A stretch of DNA of 64,000 nt from Acidomonas methanolica (GTDB lineage: Bacteria > Pseudomonadota > Alphaproteobacteria > Acetobacterales > Acetobacteraceae), in the NCBI RefSeq assembly GCF_004346035.1, contig NZ_SLZN01000013.1, forward strand, positions 1 to 64,000, in the 5' to 3' direction. Below are positions 59,359-64,000 of the stretch, in pieces. Under the pieces are notes generated by a model. That model saw nothing but the letters and a program-made list of their open reading frames with translations, was not told the origin of the DNA and ran no database searches. Position 1 is the first letter of the stretch; each line of letters begins with the position of its first letter. The translations under genes and the position numbers were made by a program.

Positions 59359-59377
59359 AGTAAGAATGAATCTTACT
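59359..59377. promoter_or_regulatory. Fur-box-like palindrome 1
   Basis: agtaaga, five bases, tcttact: a perfect 7-5-7 inverted repeat in the divergent promoter region between the haem receptor and hmuT. It is AT-rich and of the right size for Fur or a related iron repressor. Confidence 0.55.
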
Positions 59378-59380
59378 TGC

Positions 59381-59399
59381 AATAAGAATCATTCTCATT
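59381..59399. promoter_or_regulatory. Fur-box-like palindrome 2
   Basis: aataagaatcattctcatt is a 9-1-9 inverted repeat with one mismatch and closely resembles the classical Fur box pattern. It lies 41 bases before hmuT and about 70 bases before the receptor start, so it could repress both when iron is abundant. Confidence 0.7.
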
Positions 59400-59439
59400 T
59401 AATCAATCGTCACGACCTTGCCCCAGGAGACGATCCACC

Positions 59440-60369
59440 ATGTCCACACGCCTTCTTCGCCGCAGGACGCTCGGGCGCGCGACAATGGGCGCGCTCCTCG
59501 TCTCGGCCCCGCCGCTCCGCCTGCTGGCGGCGACCGGGCCGGCGACGCGCCTGACCGACGCGCGCGGACGGCATGTGATCCCTGGCCCCGCACGGCGCAT
59601 CGCCTGCATCGGCGGCACGATCACCGAGACGCTCTACGACCTCGGCGCGGCGGACAGGATCGTGGCGGTGGACACGACATCGACGCGGCCGCCCGCCGCG
59701 CTGCGTGAGAAGAAATCCCTCGGCTACATGCGCACGATCTCGGCGGAAGGCGTGCTCTCCCTTCAGCCGGATCTGATCCTCGCGATGAACGACGCGGGAC
59801 CGCCGACGGCGATGGACCAGCTCATCGCCTCGACCCTTCCCGTCGTGTTCGTGGATGCGACCCCCTCTCCCGACGCCATACTGGAGCGCACGCGCTTCCT
59901 GGCGCGGTTGATCGACGCGGAGAAAGCCGGCGACGCGCTCGGTGCCTCGATCGAAGCGCGTTTCCACGACCTCGCGGCCTGGCGCGCGGCGCATCCCGTC
60001 GCGCGGCGCGTGCTGTTCATCATGAGGATGACCAACGGCCATCCCATGGCGGCGGGCACAGGAACCGCGGCGGATGCGGTCATCCGGCTCGCCGGGGCGA
60101 TCAACGCCGGAGGCTCCATGCAGGGCTACAAGATCGTCGAGGACGAGGCGCTCATCACGCTTCAGCCCGATATCGTGCTGACCATGGCGCAGGGCGCGGA
60201 CCAGATCCGCACCGCTCTGGGAGCCGATCCCGGCTTCCGCCTGACGCCTGCGGGACGGCGCGGGACGATCATCGCCATGGAGGGCGAGCGGCTGCTGGGC
60301 TTCGGGCCGCATACGCCGGACGCTGCGCTCGATCTCGCCCGCATGATCGCCGCGGCCTCGCCCGCATGA
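59440..60369 (+). CDS. hmuT: Haem ABC transporter substrate-binding protein
   Basis: A 309-residue periplasmic binding protein. The N-terminus (LRRRTLGRATMGALLVSAPP) combines basic residues with a hydrophobic stretch, and RRRT may allow Tat export. The HmuT fold is shown by RIACIGGTITETLYDLGAADRI, LSLQPDLILAMNDAGPP and the C-terminal GFGPHTPDAALDLARMI. It collects haem passed in by the receptor and delivers it to HmuUV. The stop overlaps hmuU (ATGA). Confidence 0.92.
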   Translation: MSTRLLRRRTLGRATMGALLVSAPPLRLLAATGPATRLTDARGRHVIPGPARRIACIGGTITETLYDLGAADRIVAVDTTSTRPPAALREKKSLGYMRTISAEGVLSLQPDLILAMNDAGPPTAMDQLIASTLPVVFVDATPSPDAILERTRFLARLIDAEKAGDALGASIEARFHDLAAWRAAHPVARRVLFIMRMTNGHPMAAGTGTAADAVIRLAGAINAGGSMQGYKIVEDEALITLQPDIVLTMAQGADQIRTALGADPGFRLTPAGRRGTIIAMEGERLLGFGPHTPDAALDLARMIAAASPA

Positions 60370-61367
60370 CGCTCTCGCGTCCGTCCTCCGTATTGCTGAT
60401 CTCGGCTCTCCTGCTTCTCCTGCTGCTCGCGGCGCTGCTGGCGCTGTCCACTGGCGCTACGGGCTTCGGCCTGCCGCGCGGGAAGCTGGGTTGGCTGGTG
60501 TTCAGCCAGATCCGCGCGCCGCGGGCGACGCTCGCGGCGCTGACCGGCGCGGTGCTGGCCGTGTCAGGCGCGGTGATGCAGGGATTGTTCCGCAATCCGC
60601 TGGCCGATCCGGGGCTGATCGGCGTGTCCTCCGGCGCGGGGCTGGGGGCGGCGCTGATGATCGTCCTGGGTGGCGGCGCGCTGGGCAGCGGCGTGCTGGC
60701 GGCCTGGGCCGTGCCGCTGGGCGGCATGACCGGCGGGCTGCTGGCCACGCTGCTGCTCTATCGCTTCGCCACACGGGGCGGCGTGACCTCGACCGGCATG
60801 GTCATCCTCGCCGGCGTGGCGCTCAGCGCCTTCGCGGGGGCGATGACGGGGATTCTGGTGTTCCGCGCCAACGACACCGCGCTGCGCGATCTCACCTTCT
60901 GGACGATGGGCAGCCTCGCGGGGGCGGGATGGACGCATATCGGCCTGCTGCTCCCCTTTCTCCTGCTCGCCGCCATCATCTTCTCCGGTCTCGCCGGGCC
61001 GTTGAACGCCCTGCTGCTCGGCGAGGCGGACGCGGCGCTGATGGGCTGTCGCGTCGAGCGGTCCAAGCGCCTCGCCATGCTGGGCGTGGCGCTCGCCACC
61101 GGGCCGGTGGTGGCCTTCGTCGGGGTCATCGGCTTCATCGGCGTGATCGTGCCGCATCTGGTGCGCCTTGTGACGGGGCCGGATCACCGCATCGTGCTGC
61201 CGGGCAGCGCCCTGCTGGGGGCTGTCCTGCTCTTGACGGCGGATACGATCGCGCGCGTCATCGCCAGCCCAGCCGACGTGCCCGTGGGCGTGGTGACGGC
61301 GGCGATCGGCGCGCCGCTCTTCGTCTGGCTCCTCGCGCAGGTGAACGAGGTGGAGATCTCCTCATGA
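60366..61367 (+). CDS. hmuU: Haem ABC transporter permease
   Basis: A 333-residue FecCD-type permease with about ten helices. It shows RAPRATLAALTGAVLAVSGA, QGLFRNPLADPGLIGVSSGA, and the coupling segment FIGVIVPHLVRLVTGPDHR. It forms the membrane channel with HmuV. It overlaps both neighbours by four bases, so hmuTUV is one translationally coupled unit. Confidence 0.94.
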   Translation: MTLSRPSSVLLISALLLLLLLAALLALSTGATGFGLPRGKLGWLVFSQIRAPRATLAALTGAVLAVSGAVMQGLFRNPLADPGLIGVSSGAGLGAALMIVLGGGALGSGVLAAWAVPLGGMTGGLLATLLLYRFATRGGVTSTGMVILAGVALSAFAGAMTGILVFRANDTALRDLTFWTMGSLAGAGWTHIGLLLPFLLLAAIIFSGLAGPLNALLLGEADAALMGCRVERSKRLAMLGVALATGPVVAFVGVIGFIGVIVPHLVRLVTGPDHRIVLPGSALLGAVLLLTADTIARVIASPADVPVGVVTAAIGAPLFVWLLAQVNEVEISS

Positions 61368-62248
61368 CGCTGCGGTTCGACCACGTCTCCTGCCATGTCG
61401 GGTCCCGTCCCCTGCTGGACGACATCTCGTTCGAGATCGCTCCGGGCGAGGCGGCGGCGATCATCGGGCCGAACGGCGCGGGCAAGAGCACGCTGCTGCG
61501 CGTGGCCAGCGGGCTGCTCGCGCCGGGCGCGGGCAGCGTGACGCTCGACGGCGCCCCCCTGCGCGCCATGACGCCGGAGCGCCTCGCGGCGCGGCGCGCG
61601 ATGCTGGCGCAGGACTGCCCCCTGCGCGCCCGGTTCACGGTGGCGGAGCTGGCGGGAATGGGCGTGCGCGGCCTGCCGTCGCCGGCGCGCGACCGCCTCG
61701 TGGCCGCCCAGTTACGCCGCGTCGGGCTGTCGGCTTTCGCGCGGCGCGACATCATGAGTCTCTCCGGCGGCGAGCGCCAGCGCGCTCATTTCGCGCGGGT
61801 GCTGGCGCAGCTCGATGCCGGCGCGCAGGAGGGCCGGCCCGGCCTTCTGCTGCTCGACGAGCCGATTTCGGCGCAGGATCTCGCCCATCAGGGGCGGAGT
61901 CTCGACCTCGCGCGCGAGCATGTGCGGCGGGGCGGCGCCTGTCTGATGGTGCTGCACGATCTGAACTGGGCAGCCTCCCGCGCCGATCGTATCATCGTGC
62001 TGAAACAGGGACGGATCTTCGCGCAGGGCCCGCCCGAGGCGGTCCTGACGCCGGAGACCCTCGGCGCGGCGTTCGGCGTCGCCGCGCCGCATGTTCGCAT
62101 CCACGCCGAAACGGGCAGGCCATTCGTCATTCCGCATGATCTGGCCCGTTCCAACATTCATTCAGAGGAAGACATCCATGTATATCGCCATGAACCGTTT
62201 CAGGGTCGCACCGGATTGCGAGGAGGCGTTCCAGCGCCGCTGGCTTGA
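61364..62248 (+). CDS. hmuV: Haem ABC transporter ATP-binding protein
   Basis: A 294-residue ATPase. Walker A is IGPNGAGKSTLL, the signature MSLSGGERQRAHFARV, Walker B LLLLDEPISAQD, the switch region MVLHDLNWAASRADR. These match HmuV. HmuV proteins are usually about 260 residues; here the frame runs on for about 24 codons inside the next gene, giving an unconserved tail (EEDIHVYRHEPFQGRTG). The overlap with the monooxygenase gene is 71 bases. Confidence 0.93.
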   Translation: MTLRFDHVSCHVGSRPLLDDISFEIAPGEAAAIIGPNGAGKSTLLRVASGLLAPGAGSVTLDGAPLRAMTPERLAARRAMLAQDCPLRARFTVAELAGMGVRGLPSPARDRLVAAQLRRVGLSAFARRDIMSLSGGERQRAHFARVLAQLDAGAQEGRPGLLLLDEPISAQDLAHQGRSLDLAREHVRRGGACLMVLHDLNWAASRADRIIVLKQGRIFAQGPPEAVLTPETLGAAFGVAAPHVRIHAETGRPFVIPHDLARSNIHSEEDIHVYRHEPFQGRTGLRGGVPAPLA

Positions 62249-62492
62249 CCGCGAGGTGCTGCTGAAAACCGTGCCCGGCTTCGTGTCCTTCCAGTTCCTC
62301 AAAGGCCCGAAGGCGGAGGATCACACGCTCTACGCCTCCCATACGGTCTGGGCCTCCTATGAGGCGTTCCTCGCCTGGACCCAGTCCGAACAGTTCCGCC
62401 AGGCCCACGCCTCCGCGGGCGACGGGCGCAAGCTGACGATCGGCGGGCCGGTCTTCGAAGGATTCGAGGTGCTCCAGACCGTGGAGAACTGA
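62178..62492 (+). CDS. IsdG/HmuD-like haem-degrading monooxygenase
   Basis: A 104-residue ABM-fold (antibiotic biosynthesis monooxygenase) protein: YIAMNRFRVAPDCEEAFQRRW at the start, TVPGFVSFQFLKGP and YASHTVWASYEAFLAW in the middle. These match the IsdG/HmuD branch, which opens the haem ring to release iron. The start follows agaggaagacatcc inside the hmuV frame. Its place at the end of the haem import operon supports this call over a general ABM enzyme. Confidence 0.82.
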   Translation: MYIAMNRFRVAPDCEEAFQRRWLDREVLLKTVPGFVSFQFLKGPKAEDHTLYASHTVWASYEAFLAWTQSEQFRQAHASAGDGRKLTIGGPVFEGFEVLQTVEN

Positions 62493-62659
62493 GGCCGCCC
62501 GTCATCGTCCCTCCAGCCCTGCCCGGCCGCTCACATCGGGGCGAGGGCAACCTCGTCCGCATACGAGATATCCGCGTTTTTTCATGGCGCCGGACTGTGA
62601 TTCGGTTCTGATATGAGCGTGTCGCGCGACTCGGTGCCTGGAGGGAGAAAGGCGGGACG

Positions 62660-63064
62660 ATGGGCGAAGTGGAGGCAGGGCTGGTCGTCTTCCCCGGCAA
62701 GGCGATCCTTTCCCCGGTCGAGGCGGCGGGGCTGCTCGGCATTTCATGCGGGCTGCTGCGCGCGCTGGCCTGGACGCGCTGCGGGCCGCGCCCGATCACC
62801 GTGGGCGGCAGGCGGCTCTACACGCGGGAGGAACTCAACGGGTTCCGCACCCAGTTGCTGTCGGAATTCGGCATCGAGGCGGGAAAACGGCCTTACCGGC
62901 TGGCGCCGCCCGCTGAGGACGAGTCCGCGCGGGAAAGTGACCCGCTGATGCGGCTGCTTTGCCGTCATCGCCTGCGTCACCACTGTGTCGTGCGGGCGCT
63001 ATGGGGTATGCTCGTCTTCGGCATGGGGCTGCTGCTCCTGCTCCTGTTGTTCGGCGCCCATTGA
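62660..63064 (+). CDS. HTH protein with C-terminal membrane anchor
   Basis: A 134-residue protein. Residues 17-58 look like a MerR/excisionase-type helix-turn-helix (LSPVEAAGLLGISCGLLRAL, then PITVGGRRLYTREELNGF). A charged linker follows, then a strongly hydrophobic C-terminal helix (ALWGMLVFGMGLLLLLLLFGAH, 112-134, shortened here). That would make it a tail-anchored DNA-binding protein. The start at 62660 follows ggagaaaggcggg. It may read out membrane state. No named family recognised. Confidence 0.6.
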   Translation: MGEVEAGLVVFPGKAILSPVEAAGLLGISCGLLRALAWTRCGPRPITVGGRRLYTREELNGFRTQLLSEFGIEAGKRPYRLAPPAEDESARESDPLMRLLCRHRLRHHCVVRALWGMLVFGMGLLLLLLLFGAH

Positions 63065-63159
63065 GGACGATCCGGCCGATAGAAACGTTGGGAACCCGAA
63101 AATATGATGCGCGTTAACTCTGCCGCAACATTGAGTTGGCCGTTTAAGGAGAGTTTTCC

Positions 63160-63354
63160 ATGAACACCCGTTCCGCTGTCCGCCTCGCACTGACGTTCGC
63201 GTTGTTCGCAGGCACGGCAACCACGTTGTCCGCGTGCAACACCGTTGCCGGCGCGGGCAAGGATGTCAGTTCGGTCGGCCATGATCTGAGCCATGGGGCG
63301 AACTACACGCAGGACAAATGGCACCAGGCCATGCCGCAGGCCGCCACGCACTGA
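63160..63354 (+). CDS. Entericidin-like small lipoprotein
   Basis: A 64-residue protein with lipobox LSACNTVAG (Cys near residue 26). After it come GAGKDVSSVGHDLSH, the Gly/Asp/Val-rich pattern of the entericidin EcnA/EcnB family. The start follows aaggaga. A strong terminator lies 25 bases after the stop. In other bacteria such lipoproteins form an antidote/toxin pair; only one copy is seen here, so that role is not implied. Confidence 0.8.
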   Translation: MNTRSAVRLALTFALFAGTATTLSACNTVAGAGKDVSSVGHDLSHGANYTQDKWHQAMPQAATH

Positions 63355-63379
63355 TCCGGACAATACACGCAGCAATGGA

Positions 63380-63408
63380 AAGGCCGGACGGCAACGTCCG
63401 GCCTTTTT
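63380..63408 (+). terminator. Rho-independent terminator
   Basis: An 11-base stem aaggccggacg / cgtccggcctt with a gcaa tetraloop, running straight into a T tract (63404-63408). It ends the entericidin-like transcript before the riboswitch. Confidence 0.92.
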
Positions 63409-63458
63409 GCTTTTCGACCTTGAAAAGGGCGGCCGTTCGTCCGATATCCGCAACTGAT

Positions 63459-63603
63459 GTTCTCAGGGCGGGGTGCAATTCCCCACCGGCGGTAGGTGCA
63501 GTCCCCTGCACGAGCCCGCGAGCGCCTTCGGAGTTTCTCCGGAGGGTCAGCAGATCCGGTCCGATTCCGGAGCCGACGGTTACAGTCCGGATGAAAGAGA
63601 ACG
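63459..63603 (+). ncRNA. FMN riboswitch (RFN element)
   Basis: The RFN consensus is clear: tctcagggcggggtgcaatt, ccccaccggcggtaggtgca, and near the 3' end agccgacggttacagtccgg then atgaaagagaacga. It binds flavin mononucleotide and represses riboflavin synthesis or transport genes. It lies 84 bases before the ribD start. The intervening segment would hold the expression platform; no clear terminator stem is seen there, so it may act on translation. Confidence 0.95.
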
Positions 63604-63686
63604 ATGCCGGTGCGTCGCGCATGCCGTTCGCATGTGCGGGCTGACCGTCATGACGCCCTGAGTCCGTCCACGCGGTGGAGGAACAG

Positions 63687-64000
63687 GTGCAGTCGGCGGA
63701 TGTCATCACGGATTTGAAGCAGGTCGCCGCGGCGTTCGACAGCGCGATCGCCGAAGCCGCGCGCTTCATGGGTGCGACGGCCCCGAATCCCCCAGTCGGC
63801 TGTGCCCTGCTCGATGACGAGGGGGAGATCCTCGTCACCGCCGCGCATCATCGCGCCGGAACCCCCCATGCCGAAGCCCGCGCCCTGGCCGACGCCGCGC
63901 GCCTCGGCGTTCTGCATCGCGCCCGCAGCGCCGTCGTCACGCTGGAGCCCTGCAACCATACCGGCCGCACGCCACCATGCAGCGAGGCCCTTCGCGCCAG
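63687..64000 (+). CDS. ribD: Riboflavin biosynthesis protein RibD (partial, runs off window)
   Basis: The visible 104 codons belong to the N-terminal deaminase domain of RibD: APNPPVGCALL, the zinc-binding HAEARAL, and TLEPCNHTGRTPPC with both zinc-binding cysteines. A GTG at 63687 with ggagg seven bases before it is preferred over the GTG at 63675. The gene is controlled by the FMN riboswitch just upstream. The reductase domain lies outside the window. Confidence 0.93.
   Translation, partial: MQSADVITDLKQVAAAFDSAIAEAARFMGATAPNPPVGCALLDDEGEILVTAAHHRAGTPHAEARALADAARLGVLHRARSAVVTLEPCNHTGRTPPCSEALRA

Overview
The window is a high-GC (roughly two-thirds G+C), gene-dense chromosomal segment of an alphaproteobacterium. 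Gene content (DUF1491, DUF4112 and DUF3035/BamF-like proteins, a YfdX protein, a ScfR-type acyl-CoA regulator beside prpBCD, orphan sucA, pyrB next to a pseudo-dihydroorotase) fits Acetobacteraceae best. That placement is an inference from gene families, not from an rRNA or marker tree.

Layout. 1-2430 is an accessory scar: the end of an IS256-family element sits in a 5'-truncated IS3-family orfB, and that IS3 element interrupts a minus-strand gene of which 49 codons survive. An AT-rich membrane-protein ORF and a frameshifted IS6-family transposase remnant follow. 2430-5410 holds an MFS transporter overlapping an ArsB-like permease, then a DUF4112 protein. 5527-16704 is a housekeeping run: sucA, gltX, pyrB, pyrX, plsY, dprA, topA, with many start/stop overlaps. 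16867-25994 carries an S41 protease, DUF1491, OmpA, an Rrf2-like regulator, two exported proteins, parE, an RhtA-like exporter and YfdX. 26054-31962 is the minus-strand ileS-lspA-BamF-mutL group. 32060-39964 has an ABC transporter pair, ung with a Nit-type amidohydrolase, a DMT exporter, a DeoR regulator and a class C serine hydrolase. 40045-44430 (minus) has an RhlE-type helicase, then metX-metW and a BadF-type sugar kinase as one coupled unit.

44596-51866 is the least ordinary region. It contains a 1241-residue fusion of short repeats, a WbsX/GH99-like domain, a GT4 domain and a GT2 domain. Next comes a tiny secreted protein that is almost entirely four 13-residue repeats (AYRHGWPQEEIK[LV]), then a large sensor with a periplasmic two-component-type propeller, a Y_Y_Y domain and a cytoplasmic GGDEF domain. 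I propose, as inference only, that this is an exopolysaccharide/c-di-GMP module in which the repeat protein is a secreted ligand or matrix component.

51955-57213 is the propionate module: prpD-prpC-prpB, divergent from a ScfR-type regulator. 57179-62492 is a haem-uptake island: a TonB-dependent receptor on the minus strand, and on the plus strand hmuT-hmuU-hmuV plus an IsdG-like monooxygenase, separated by a promoter region with two Fur-box-like palindromes. The window closes with a membrane-anchored HTH protein, an entericidin-like lipoprotein, a strong terminator, an FMN riboswitch and the start of ribD.

No tRNA, rRNA or CRISPR array was recognised. Residue positions are counted by hand and are approximate where stated so.
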